NCBI GenBank assembly: GCA_025934735.1
Contig: JAICWP010000016.1
Coordinates: 42,277 to 106,276 of the forward strand
Length of the DNA stretch: 64,000 bases
Direction of reading: 5' to 3'
DNA from: Terriglobales bacterium
GTDB lineage: Bacteria > Acidobacteriota > Terriglobia > Terriglobales > Acidobacteriaceae
Part shown: in pieces, positions 9,644-18,630 of the stretch
Layout of the letters: every line of letters begins with the position of its first letter
Numbering within the stretch: position 1 is the stretch's first letter
Translations under genes and position numbers: made by a program
Notes under the pieces: model-generated
Seen by the model: the letters and a program-made list of their open reading frames with translations, nothing else
What the model was told of the DNA's origin: nothing
The model's database searches: none

Positions 9644-11014
9644 TTGCGAAAAATGGATTTAGAGTTTGTGAAGATAGTTCGCATATTCAGACGGAGCCAT
9701 CACGCCACCAGCTCCAGGGAATTTCTGAAGCCCATTTTCATTACTGGGGGTGGCCGAAGTGGAAGCACCGCACTCATGCTTCTGTTGGGCTCGGATCCCT
9801 GTGTAGCTTTTGATCGCGAATATCCCTTCGAAAGCCGATATCTAACCTATTTTGCGAAATTCGCGCTTTCACTGGACGCCCCGGAGCTCGTTCGCTATAT
9901 CCAAGGAGATTCTCTGTGGGATTTCTGGTATGTAGGATTTGGTGGCCCGGTTACCGAGATGCCGATGCCACTGGTCTCATCTCCGCTACCCCGCCCGGAA
10001 TTGGGGGAATGGATCCGCTCACTATGGAAGCAGTTTAGCGCTGCTGTATATCGGGAGCTCCCTGGCAAACGCTATTACGCCGAGAAAGCGCCGTTGTGGC
10101 TGCCGGAGATCATTCGAAGATTCCTGCCATCGTTCACGATCTACAATGTGCGCGATCCTCGCGATGTATATCTGTCGGCCAACGCATTCAACAAAAAACA
10201 CAAGCAGTGGGGTTTTGGTCGGAGTCCCGGGGACACCGACATTGACCATGCCCGCAATATCGCTCTCGGGTTCGCCATGGCCTTCGAAAGCTACCATGCT
10301 GTCCGAGGATGTTCCGACAGCTTACTAGTGCGCTACGAAGACCTCGTAGGCGATCCGTACGCAACAACAAGGCGTTTGGAAAAGTGGATGGGATTGCGTC
10401 TGGCCAATAAGATAAGCGATGAAGTCCTGGAACGCCATAGCACTTCGAGAGATGTGAAGAGTTCTGTGGAGCGCTGGCGCGAGAAAACGCTCCCGGCGGC
10501 CGTAGCGGGTTACTTCGAGGCTCATGTTGGTCAGGAAATGCGGTCCTTAGGATACCCCGCTGTTGCGTCGCCGTGTACTCCTTCGGCTCGGCAGGTCTCA
10601 TTTGCAAAAGGCAGTTTGCATTTGCAAGGAATTCAATCATCATCCCACGGGAGTCTGGAACTGGGGCAAGACCGAGCTGCCATTCACGTTACCGGCAATG
10701 ATTTTTGGATTCTTCTGCCCTTTGAGGCTTTCGCTGCCGCCGAGGTGAATCACGTCTGGATCAGCGTAGCCGGTGAGATTGGAGATGTATTCTCCCTATA
10801 CTGGCGCCGTGACCGGGAGGCCAGTTTCGCCGAAAGCCGCGCTCTCCATATTCCTTATTCGCCTCTGCTGAACTGGGCGGTATTACCCTTGGCCGTAAAT
10901 CGCCATCCGGAATGGAAAGGCAACATAATTCATTTACGTCTGGACCTGTTCAATTCCTTCAAATCCTCACACCACGGCACGGGCTACATCCGTTGGGTGC
11001 GCCTGGTGCGGTGA
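9644..11014 (+). CDS. sulfotransferase family protein with C-terminal beta-type domain (copy 1)
   Basis: It should transfer sulfate from PAPS to a sugar hydroxyl. The 5'-phosphosulfate loop is ITGGGRSGSTALMLLLG at about 33-49, and the 3'-phosphate site is YNVRDPRDVYLSANAF at about 166-181. After the catalytic part (to about 300) there is a separate domain of about 140 residues with IGDVFSLYWRR, HPEWKG, LRLDLFN and RWVRLV, shared with the second copy at 15.5 kb. TTG is taken as start because CGGAG lies 8 bases before it; an ATG nine bases later is the alternative. The gene is followed by a methyltransferase-glycosyltransferase fusion on the same strand. It implies a sulfated polysaccharide. 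Confidence 0.87.
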   Translation: MRKMDLEFVKIVRIFRRSHHATSSREFLKPIFITGGGRSGSTALMLLLGSDPCVAFDREYPFESRYLTYFAKFALSLDAPELVRYIQGDSLWDFWYVGFGGPVTEMPMPLVSSPLPRPELGEWIRSLWKQFSAAVYRELPGKRYYAEKAPLWLPEIIRRFLPSFTIYNVRDPRDVYLSANAFNKKHKQWGFGRSPGDTDIDHARNIALGFAMAFESYHAVRGCSDSLLVRYEDLVGDPYATTRRLEKWMGLRLANKISDEVLERHSTSRDVKSSVERWREKTLPAAVAGYFEAHVGQEMRSLGYPAVASPCTPSARQVSFAKGSLHLQGIQSSSHGSLELGQDRAAIHVTGNDFWILLPFEAFAAAEVNHVWISVAGEIGDVFSLYWRRDREASFAESRALHIPYSPLLNWAVLPLAVNRHPEWKGNIIHLRLDLFNSFKSSHHGTGYIRWVRLVR

Positions 11015-11111
11015 ACGGATTGGCTGCCCCAAAGCAGCGTTCGTTCCAGATCACGGGTACTCGCTATCGCCAAGCGTAACACGATGTCTTAATATATCGG
11101 CCACACCCAAA

Positions 11112-13664
11112 GTGAAGGTGACCGTGCCGCAGAACCCAACAGCTGACCTTTACGGCCCCGAGTATTATGCCTCGCATCTTGGCCTACGCTATGAGCGCAG
11201 CGAGCCACACTGGTTACGCTTTTTCGAAACCATTGCGGAGACCATCATCCGTGAGCTAAAGCCGGCCACAGTGTTCGATTTGGGATGCGCCAAGGGTTTT
11301 TTGGTCGAAGCCCTGCGCGACCACGGGGTCGAGGCGTGGGGGTCGGATATTTCTGACTACGCAATTGGGGAAGTCCGGTCCGATATGCGACCCTTTTGCC
11401 AAGTACGGTCGGCGACTGAGCCCATTGAAGGCCAGTACGAACTGGTCACGTGCATCGAGGTGCTGGAACATCTTTGTGATGGAGATGGCCGGATTGCGAT
11501 CGCCAATATGACCGCGGTCACGGACACAGTGCTGTTCTCTTCAACTCCGTCCGATTTCACCGAACCGACGCATTTAAACGTCAGGCCGGTGCTGTATTGG
11601 CTGCAGCTATTTCGCGATTGCTCTTTCGCACCCGATGCGGACTTCGACGCCTCGTTTGTGTCGCCCCAGGCCCTCCTGCTGCGGCGCAGTGCCGTCCAGC
11701 CGGCCGACGAGCAGTTATTCAGTGTGGCCCTCGCCCGCCACATTGCGGTTGAGGCGGCGCCGCTGCGCAACGAGATCAACGTAATGCGCAATGAGATTGA
11801 CGTGATGCGTGCCGAGTTGCTACGGAAGAACCAGCAGATTGACAGGCTTACACAGACAGTTGCCGCCAAGGAGGCGACCTTGCAAGCCGTGCTCAATAGC
11901 AAGGGCTGGCGACTCCTTAACCGCTACCGCGAGTTGAAAATGGCCGGCAGCCGCAATTGGGTGGCGAACATTGCCCGCCAGGGGTTCGGCCGCAAGCGCC
12001 GTTTCCGCATTGATAATAATTTGTACCGGAGCTGGATTCGCAAGCACGAAGCCGAAGTGTGGAATCCTGACCTCATAGCGCGCGCCGTGCGAAGCTTTTC
12101 CTGCGCTCCCACCATCAGCATTCTCATGCCGGTTTACAACACCCGGAAAGATCACTTGGAAAGGGCGATTGAATCGGTTCGGGATCAGTACTATTCACCG
12201 TGGGAGTTGTGCATTTGTGACGATGCCAGCACGGCACATCACATCCGGCCCATGCTCGAGAAGTGGGTGCAGGCAGACAGCAGAATCAAGGTAGTGTTTT
12301 CGTCCCGCAATGGCGGCATCAGTGAGGCCACGAATCGGGCGTTGCAGTTGGCGACGGGAGAATTCATTGGCTTGCTGGATCACGATGATGAGCTCAGTCC
12401 GGCGGCTTTGTACGAAACGGTCAAACTTCTGCAAGAACATCCCGAAGCGGACGTCATATACAGCGATGAAGACAAGCTGGAGAGCGACGGGCGGCGCAGC
12501 GATCCTTTCTTTAAGCCGGCCTGGGCACCTGAGTACGTATATTCGCTGAATTATGTATGCCACTTCGGAGTCTATCGCAGGCAGCACGTGGAAGCGGTGG
12601 GTGGCCTGCGAACCGAATTCAACGGCAGCCAGGATTACGACCTGCTGTTGAGGGTGACGGAGCGGACGCAACACATCTTCCATATCCCGGAGGTGCTATA
12701 CCACTGGCGAAAAACCGTGGGCTCAACGGCGCTGGCGGCGCAGGCTAAAAACTACAGCACGGCGGCCGGACAAAAGGCCATTGCCGAACATCTGCGGCGC
12801 CTGGGGGTAGCCGCTACGGTGGTGGAAGGCGATGCTCCCAACCGCTACCGCGTGCGTCCGGTGATCGCGGGCGACCCGCTGGTCAGCGTCATCATTCCCA
12901 CCCGCGATGGCGTGGACGTGCTCCAACGGTGCATCCGCAGCATTGAGAGCAAGACCGATTATCCGAATTATGAAATTGTGATTGTGGACAATGGCAGCAA
13001 CAAGCCCGAAACCCTGAAGTATTTTGCCACGTTGACCCACCGAGTGCTGCCGCTGGATGAGCCCTTCAACTATTCGCGCTTGAATAATTTTGGCGCGCAA
13101 CACGCCAAGGGCGATTTCCTGCTGCTCTTGAATAACGATACTGAGGTCATATCCCCGGGGTGGATGGGGGCGATGTTGGAACTGTGCCATTTGCCCGGGG
13201 TCGGAATCGCGGGAGCCAAGCTTCGTTACCCGGACGGCCGCATTCAACATGCCGGAGTGGTGCTTGGCATCAAGGGAGTGGCCGGCCATTCGCACAAGTA
13301 TTTTCCGGGCCGCAGCCGCGGCTACTTCGATGCCTTGGCCTGTATTCGAAATTATTCGGCGGTCACCGCTGCCTGCATGATGGTGCGACGTGAAGTGTTC
13401 GAGGCGGTGGGCGGCTTCGACGAGGAACTCAAAGTTGCCTTCAACGACGTGGACTTTTGCCTGCGCGTGCGCCAGAAGGGGTATCGCGTTGCCTGGACTC
13501 CGTATGCCGAATTGTTTCACTACGAGTCGGCGACGCGCGGATTCGATCTCGATCCGCGGGAAATTGAGTTCATGAAGCGCCGCTGGAAAGACGTCCTTCT
13601 GAATGACCCTTATTACAACCGCAATCTCACACTCGAAGAAGAGAATTTTTCCCTTCGCCCGTGA
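11112..13664 (+). CDS. methyltransferase - coiled coil - tandem family 2 glycosyltransferase fusion
   Basis: Three enzyme domains sit in one 850-residue chain. Residues 1-200 form a class I SAM methyltransferase (VFDLGCAKGFLVEAL at about 55, TCIEVLEHL near 116). Residues about 218-270 form a heptad-rich coiled coil (repeated RNEI.VMR units, then RKNQQIDRLTQTV), probably a molecular spacer. A first GT2 domain starts near 335 (ISILMPVYNTRKDHLERAIE; GLLDHDDEL) and a second near 592 (VSVIIPTRDGVDVLQRCI; LLLNNDTEVISPGW). Tandem GT2 with an N-terminal methyltransferase resembles O-antigen polymerising and capping enzymes of the WbdD/WbdA kind in plan. GTG start, 97 bases after sulfotransferase copy 1, same strand. 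Confidence 0.9.
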   Translation: MKVTVPQNPTADLYGPEYYASHLGLRYERSEPHWLRFFETIAETIIRELKPATVFDLGCAKGFLVEALRDHGVEAWGSDISDYAIGEVRSDMRPFCQVRSATEPIEGQYELVTCIEVLEHLCDGDGRIAIANMTAVTDTVLFSSTPSDFTEPTHLNVRPVLYWLQLFRDCSFAPDADFDASFVSPQALLLRRSAVQPADEQLFSVALARHIAVEAAPLRNEINVMRNEIDVMRAELLRKNQQIDRLTQTVAAKEATLQAVLNSKGWRLLNRYRELKMAGSRNWVANIARQGFGRKRRFRIDNNLYRSWIRKHEAEVWNPDLIARAVRSFSCAPTISILMPVYNTRKDHLERAIESVRDQYYSPWELCICDDASTAHHIRPMLEKWVQADSRIKVVFSSRNGGISEATNRALQLATGEFIGLLDHDDELSPAALYETVKLLQEHPEADVIYSDEDKLESDGRRSDPFFKPAWAPEYVYSLNYVCHFGVYRRQHVEAVGGLRTEFNGSQDYDLLLRVTERTQHIFHIPEVLYHWRKTVGSTALAAQAKNYSTAAGQKAIAEHLRRLGVAATVVEGDAPNRYRVRPVIAGDPLVSVIIPTRDGVDVLQRCIRSIESKTDYPNYEIVIVDNGSNKPETLKYFATLTHRVLPLDEPFNYSRLNNFGAQHAKGDFLLLLNNDTEVISPGWMGAMLELCHLPGVGIAGAKLRYPDGRIQHAGVVLGIKGVAGHSHKYFPGRSRGYFDALACIRNYSAVTAACMMVRREVFEAVGGFDEELKVAFNDVDFCLRVRQKGYRVAWTPYAELFHYESATRGFDLDPREIEFMKRRWKDVLLNDPYYNRNLTLEEENFSLRP

Positions 13665-13716
13665 TGGCATGTGTCCATCTAGGACAGCTCATTACCATGT
13701 GCGGCAACGCCGCAGC

Positions 13717-14499
13717 TTATCTGCCAGGAAGGGCAGAAACGGTACGAGGCTGGTGGTGCCCTATCATCTCCTGGTACCGTGCGAGCGCCTCCTCGGGCAA
13801 GGTATCGGCAATCAGTTCTCCATTGTGAATGAGCAGGGCGCGATCGCAGAAGTCGCGGATCTGCTCGGCGTCATGGGAGACCAGAATGATGGTCTTGCCC
13901 TGTTCCCGGAAATTGCCGATGCGCTCAAAACACTTCACCCGGAAGCCAGCGTCCCCCACCGACAGGATCTCGTCGATCAGCAGGATGTCGGGATCCACTG
14001 CGGTGGCCACTGAGAACGCCAGGCGCATATACATGCCGGAGGAGTATTGTTTCACGGGTGCATCTATAAACTCACCGATTTCTGCGAATTCGATGATAGC
14101 CGGCTCAAGGCGCTGGATTTCACGTTTGGAGAGGCCCAGCAATAAGCCGTTGATAAGAATATTCTCCCTCCCCGTCAATTCGTGATGAAAGCCGGCACCC
14201 AGTTCGATCAGCGGCGCGATTCTGCCGTTCACTTCCACGCTGCCACTGCTGGGCCGATAGACTCCCGCAATGATCTTCAGGATAGTGCTCTTGCCCGATC
14301 CGTTGCGGCCAATGATGCCCAGGGTCGTACCATGGGGCACATCGAAGGAAATGTGCTTCAGAGCCTCGAAATTGTGGTGAGTGCTCCGCGGTTTTCGACG
14401 ATGGAAATGGACGAAGGCTTCGCGTAAGGTGTCAGGTCGCTCCTGAATCACACGGAAGCTCTGCACCACGTTTTGGAAGCGTACGGCGGGGTTCGCCAT
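13717..14499 (-). CDS. polysaccharide ABC exporter, ATP-binding subunit (Wzt/KpsT/TagH family)
   Basis: It powers export of a lipid-linked polysaccharide together with the adjacent permease. Walker A is IGRNGSGKST (about 69-78), the signature is KQYSSGMYMRLAFSVA (about 147), Walker B is DILLIDEILSVGD (about 168) and the switch His is in LVSHD. The 260-residue chain ends soon after the nucleotide-binding domain, so it lacks the C-terminal carbohydrate-recognition domain of the Wzt proteins that read O-antigen chain ends. The start at MANPAVRF lies 7 bases after the permease stop; a longer frame would overlap the permease. Permease and ATPase form an operon. Confidence 0.93.
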   Translation of the reverse strand: MANPAVRFQNVVQSFRVIQERPDTLREAFVHFHRRKPRSTHHNFEALKHISFDVPHGTTLGIIGRNGSGKSTILKIIAGVYRPSSGSVEVNGRIAPLIELGAGFHHELTGRENILINGLLLGLSKREIQRLEPAIIEFAEIGEFIDAPVKQYSSGMYMRLAFSVATAVDPDILLIDEILSVGDAGFRVKCFERIGNFREQGKTIILVSHDAEQIRDFCDRALLIHNGELIADTLPEEALARYQEMIGHHQPRTVSALPGR

Positions 14500-14506
14500 C
14501 GAAAGT

Positions 14507-15283
14507 TCAGATGTAGAAGACAAATATATCCTGATAACGGCGGAACAGGCCAAATCCTATGGCCACGGCCGCTGCCCCGCAGGCCAGCGACATGGCTATG
14601 GATCCAGCCGAGGGCAACAGTCCGTAATAGATGCTGAGCCTGAAACCGTTGAGCACATAGAGCATTGGATTCAGGCGAAAAAAAATATGGTACTTCTTCG
14701 GGATGAAATCGAGCGAATAAATTATTGGCGAGGCGTAGAACCAGGCGGAAAGCAGAATCTGGACGATGTGGCTGATGTCGCGGAAGAATACGTTGATGGC
14801 GGCAAAGAAGAAAGCGCTTCCCAAGGTGAAGAGGAACAGACCCACCATGGGAATGGGCAGATAGATCCAAGTCCAGTGCAGAGGAAAGCGCAGCACAACA
14901 ATGAGCAGCGCTAGTGGAAGCAGGGAAAGCAAGAAGTTGATGATATTGGCCACGACGGCAGCCATGGGAAAAACCAGCTTGGGGACGCGAACTTTTTTCA
15001 GCAGCTGTGCGTTACCAACCACCGATTCCACCGAGTAAGAGAGCGCCTGGGAGAAAAAGGTCCAAGGCAGCAACATGCTCAGCAGAAAGATGGCGTAGTG
15101 GTCAATGGAAAAGCGCATGATCGAGCCAAAGACCAGGGTCAGGATGATCATCATCATCAGTGGGTTGAGCAGCGCCCACAGGAAGCCAAGGACGGAACGC
15201 TTGTACCTGACGCGCAACTCTTTTAAGGCCAAAGCCCAAATGAGTTCACGATACCGGTAGACATCACGAAAAAGCTGCAGCAT
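14507..15283 (-). CDS. polysaccharide ABC exporter, membrane subunit (Wzm/KpsM/TagG family)
   Basis: A 258-residue ABC-2 type permease with six predicted helices. The N-terminal YRELIWALALKELRVRYKRS amphipathic stretch followed by LGFLWALLNPLMMMIILTLV is characteristic of this family. It should form the inner-membrane channel for the finished glycan. It is the first gene of a two-gene operon with its ATPase and diverges from sulfotransferase copy 2 across 257 bases. No flippase/polymerase pair was found nearby, which supports an ABC-dependent route. Confidence 0.93.
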   Translation of the reverse strand: MLQLFRDVYRYRELIWALALKELRVRYKRSVLGFLWALLNPLMMMIILTLVFGSIMRFSIDHYAIFLLSMLLPWTFFSQALSYSVESVVGNAQLLKKVRVPKLVFPMAAVVANIINFLLSLLPLALLIVVLRFPLHWTWIYLPIPMVGLFLFTLGSAFFFAAINVFFRDISHIVQILLSAWFYASPIIYSLDFIPKKYHIFFRLNPMLYVLNGFRLSIYYGLLPSAGSIAMSLACGAAAVAIGFGLFRRYQDIFVFYI

Positions 15284-15540
15284 TTGTGGTAGGTGTTGTG
15301 AGGCGCTGAGCTTGCTTATATCCCGCTCGTCCCACCTTTGTCAACGACTGCACGGCCGTCGCAGTCTGGCCGCGCAAACCCTGGAATGGCGCCGGAACAA
15401 TTGGTTGAGATGTCTTCCCGAGACAGCTTGTTATACTGAGAAGCTCAATTGAGATCGGCGGGTCAGGGCGCAGCCAATTAGACTGCAGATCCGGTCCGCT
15501 GAATCGGTTGTGGTAGGTATGCCGATATCTGGCGGGTTAC

Positions 15541-16863
15541 GTGAGCGGCGACGAGAAAAGAGATTTTCTCACCCCGATACTTCTGTCCGGAGGTGGACGC
15601 AGCGGCAGCACGCAGATCATGTGGCTGCTGGGTACAGACCCGCGTGTGAAGTTCGATCGTGAGTTCCCCTACGAGAATCGCTACCTAACCTATTTCGTGA
15701 AGTTTGCCTGGTTGTTACAAAACCCCGACCTGTTGCAGTTTTTCAATCCGCAACAACTCTACGAGCCCGAGTATCTGGGTTTTGGCGGGTACAGGCCGGG
15801 AGCGGATTACGTGCAGGCATCGTCTCCCCATGTTTACCTGCCGCGCGAGCCAAAAGGCAGTTGGATACGAAGTCTGTGGGCCAAATTCTGCGCTCCCATT
15901 CTGCGGCAGGATCCCGACAGCTCCTTCTATTCGGAGAAGGCGCCCCTGTGGCTCGCGCCAGTGCTCCGTGAATGCCTGCCGTGCTTCACGGTGTACAACC
16001 TTCGCGATCCGCGTGACCTGTTCCTGTCCACCAATGCATTCATGAAGAAGAGGCGTGAATTAGGATTCGCCCGCTCTTCCGGCGACTCCGACCGCGATCA
16101 TGCGCGCCGCCTAGCACAGGCTTTTCTGAACACATTCGACAACTACTACGTTGACCGGGACCGCAGTGACACTCTCTTGCTTAAGTACGAAGACTACATC
16201 CTGGATCGCGAGTCGGTTGCTGAGAAGCTTCACCGCGTTATTGGTGTAAACCCGGGATCCGACGCCGATGAGCCTTATGTAGGCAGCCACGCTACCACTC
16301 CTGACCCGCGGCAATCCGTGAATCGCTGGACACGGGAACCCATTGTCCCTGAGACCTTGTTGTTCTTGGAGGGGATATTGCAGGAAGAAATGACAGCCCT
16401 GGGCTACGTGCCTTCGCTCAGCATGCCGGCTTCTCCAAGTCGAACTATTTCGTTCGCTAAAGGAGGAGTATCCCTGAGGAAGATTGATCACTCTTCCGAC
16501 GGGATACTGGAGCAGGCAGCGGACTGGGCCGTGGCACAGGTGGGGGGACCCGATTTCCACATCTTCCTGCCTGTAGAACCGTTCGAAGCAGCGGAAGTGA
16601 AGGAGGTCTGGGTCAGTATCAGCGGCCAGATCGGTGATTTTTTTTCTTTGTATTGGTGCCGACGAGATGCCCGCTTTTCTGAGAATGCCCGCATCGACGT
16701 TCCGTACACGCCGTCCCGCCATTGGAGCGTGCTAACCGTGCCGGTGCATGTTCATCCCGAATGGAAGGGCACAATCAAGTCGCTTCGCCTAGACCTGTTC
16801 AATAGCCATCTTCGCCCGCACAAGGGCATCGGCCGCCTGCGCTGGGTGCGTTTGGTGGGATAA
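15541..16863 (+). CDS. sulfotransferase family protein with C-terminal beta-type domain (copy 2)
   Basis: Paralogue of the gene at 9.6 kb along its whole length. The PAPS loop is LSGGGRSGSTQIMWLLG (about 15-31) and the 3'-phosphate site is YNLRDPRDLFLSTNAFMKK (about 151-169). The C-terminal domain repeats the motifs IGDFFSLYWCR, HPEWKG, LRLDLFN and RWVRLV. GTG start; the protein is 440 residues. It lies alone on its strand, divergent from the exporter operon. Two diverged copies suggest sulfation of two positions or sugars in the exported glycan. Family is clear, acceptor unknown. Confidence 0.87.
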   Translation: MSGDEKRDFLTPILLSGGGRSGSTQIMWLLGTDPRVKFDREFPYENRYLTYFVKFAWLLQNPDLLQFFNPQQLYEPEYLGFGGYRPGADYVQASSPHVYLPREPKGSWIRSLWAKFCAPILRQDPDSSFYSEKAPLWLAPVLRECLPCFTVYNLRDPRDLFLSTNAFMKKRRELGFARSSGDSDRDHARRLAQAFLNTFDNYYVDRDRSDTLLLKYEDYILDRESVAEKLHRVIGVNPGSDADEPYVGSHATTPDPRQSVNRWTREPIVPETLLFLEGILQEEMTALGYVPSLSMPASPSRTISFAKGGVSLRKIDHSSDGILEQAADWAVAQVGGPDFHIFLPVEPFEAAEVKEVWVSISGQIGDFFSLYWCRRDARFSENARIDVPYTPSRHWSVLTVPVHVHPEWKGTIKSLRLDLFNSHLRPHKGIGRLRWVRLVG

Positions 16864-16924
16864 GTCTCCACCGCCGCATGATTCGGCCGCGACGTTACAG
16901 ACCGAGAACAGCAGGGTAAGACCA

Positions 16925-17650
16925 TCAGGCCGGCGATCGTGAACCCATTTTGCGCAGGTACTCGGCAGTTTCCTGAAGGCCTTCGAGGGATCCAATTTCG
17001 TAAAACCGCTGGCTCACTTCAACCGCCGCCAATTGGCCCGCCGCCAGTTGATTCTGGTAGACCTCAGCGAGGTCGGAGGGCTGACCAGACGGTATCCCCG
17101 CGAATACACCGCCGTCAAACACTCCCAGCCCGTAGTCAATGTACCGCATGCCAGCCGTGCGGTGTGTTTTGTCATAACGCAGGATGCGATTGCCGTCAAA
17201 CTCAATGTTGCTGGCGTCGTATTGCCCTTCGTTGCGGAAAACAGTCATCAGAGAAGGTTGACCGCTGCGCCGGAAGGCTTCGGCAACCATCCCATAATCG
17301 CAGGGCAGGTACGAGTCGCCGTAAAGAACGAAGAAGGACTTGTCGAGGAGGGGCAGCGCTCGGCGGATGGCTCCGGCGGTGCCCAGGAGCACCGGGCCGT
17401 CGTATGAAAATTCAGCCTGTAATCCAAACCGGGAGCCATCGCCAACGTAATCGCAAATCAACTCACCCAGATAGCCGGCGCACAGGACCACGCGATCAAT
17501 ACCGCGGGATCGCAGCAGCCGAAGCTGGTGCGCAACGAATGGCTCCCCATTCACATCCATCAGGGCTTTGGGCAGCTTCACCCCGAGAGCCCGCAACCGC
17601 GTGGCCAGACCGCCGCAGAGGATCGCTACTGGCGGCAGGGAGGAACTCAC
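16925..17650 (-). CDS. hddC: sugar-1-phosphate nucleotidyltransferase, HddC-like (GDP-heptose synthesis)
   Basis: The 241-residue GT-A type nucleotidyltransferase starts with VAILCGGLATRLRALGVKLP, the G-G-x-x-x-R-L plus Lys signature, and carries LYGDSYL near 108 for the metal Asp. Next to a heptose kinase gene with which it overlaps by four bases, the best fit is guanylyl transfer to D-glycero-alpha-D-manno-heptose 1-phosphate, giving GDP-heptose. Sequence alone cannot exclude another hexose phosphate. It is the last gene of a twelve-gene minus-strand run that begins with the GmhA-GmhB fusion. Confidence 0.75.
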   Translation of the reverse strand: MSSSLPPVAILCGGLATRLRALGVKLPKALMDVNGEPFVAHQLRLLRSRGIDRVVLCAGYLGELICDYVGDGSRFGLQAEFSYDGPVLLGTAGAIRRALPLLDKSFFVLYGDSYLPCDYGMVAEAFRRSGQPSLMTVFRNEGQYDASNIEFDGNRILRYDKTHRTAGMRYIDYGLGVFDGGVFAGIPSGQPSDLAEVYQNQLAAGQLAAVEVSQRFYEIGSLEGLQETAEYLRKMGSRSPA

Positions 17651-18630
17651 GACTGTGCCACCACCGTGGTGCCCTGAAAATCAAAGCGCATTCGGACTTC
17701 CCGCAAACCTGCCTGCCTCATGGCGTGCCGTAGCCGCGTCTTATCCTCGGTGTAGAACATCAGAAATCCACCTCCGCCCGCGCCAATGAGTTTGCCGCCC
17801 AAAGCGCCGTTGGCTCGCCCCAACTCATAGTGTTCATCAATGGAACTGTTGGACATGGATGGAGAACGCTTCTTTTTGTGTTCCCAATGCACATGCATGA
17901 GGTCGGCAAAGCCGCGCAGATCGCCGGTTTCCAGTGCTTTCTTGCTGGCCAGTCCCAACTCTTTCACATAATGCAGGTTTTCCAGCATGGATTTGTCGTT
18001 GCCCCGCGAGCATGTGTCCTGGTGCTGCAGAATCTGGGAGGCGGAGCGCGAATAACCGGTAAAGAACAAAATAAGGTTGTCCTCCAAGTTGGTCAGAGTC
18101 TCGGCGCTGAGCTGGAGCGGGTGAAGTTCTACACGGTCGTCCGGCAGAAACGTAAAACAGGTAATCCCGCCAAACGCCGCGATGTACTGGTCCTGCTTGC
18201 CCACTGGTTCTTTGAGCACGTCAATCTCAAGATGGCACGCTTGTTGCGCCAGTTCCTGTTTGGGCAGAATGCGTCGCTTCAAGGTATGCAGAGCGTGCAG
18301 CAGGGCAGTGGTGAAGCTGCCCGAGGAGCCCAGTCCGGTGCCGGCTGGTATGTCGGACATGCTCGCCACCTCCAGGAAGCTGGGCTCGACACCTGCCAGT
18401 TTGAACGCTTCCCGAATCAGCGGGTGGCGGATTTCCTCCAGTTTCTGCACCCGTTCCATTTGCGAGTACTTGATGATCAAGTCATCAACAAAGGTTTGGT
18501 GCAGCGTGATGTACACATATTTGTCAATGGCGGCGGCAATGACAAAGCCGGTGTGTTGACGGTAGTAGGACGGCAGATCCGTGCCTCCGCCTCCGAGCGA
18601 GATACGGGAAGGGCTGCGAGTGATGATCAC
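17647..18630 (-). CDS. hddA: GHMP kinase, D-glycero-D-manno-heptose 7-phosphate kinase-like
   Basis: A 327-residue GHMP kinase. Motif 1 is SRISLGGGGTDLPSYY at the N terminus, motif 2 is IPAGTGLGSSGSFTTALL near 94 and motif 3 is KLIGAGGGGFLMF near 285. The GGGTDLPSYY start is typical of HddA and its relatives, which phosphorylate heptose 7-phosphate at C1 in the GDP-heptose route; L-fucose kinase-type enzymes share it. Four-base ATGA overlaps with the nucleotidyltransferase downstream and the Gfo/Idh gene upstream show a tight operon. GmhA and GmhB domains 11 kb upstream complete the pathway. Confidence 0.8.
   Translation of the reverse strand: MIITRSPSRISLGGGGTDLPSYYRQHTGFVIAAAIDKYVYITLHQTFVDDLIIKYSQMERVQKLEEIRHPLIREAFKLAGVEPSFLEVASMSDIPAGTGLGSSGSFTTALLHALHTLKRRILPKQELAQQACHLEIDVLKEPVGKQDQYIAAFGGITCFTFLPDDRVELHPLQLSAETLTNLEDNLILFFTGYSRSASQILQHQDTCSRGNDKSMLENLHYVKELGLASKKALETGDLRGFADLMHVHWEHKKKRSPSMSNSSIDEHYELGRANGALGGKLIGAGGGGFLMFYTEDKTRLRHAMRQAGLREVRMRFDFQGTTVVAQS

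Noticed and set aside
13700..13714. Hairpin TGCGGC-AAC-GCCGCA between convergent genes
   Set aside because: No U-run on either strand, so a terminator call is not supported.
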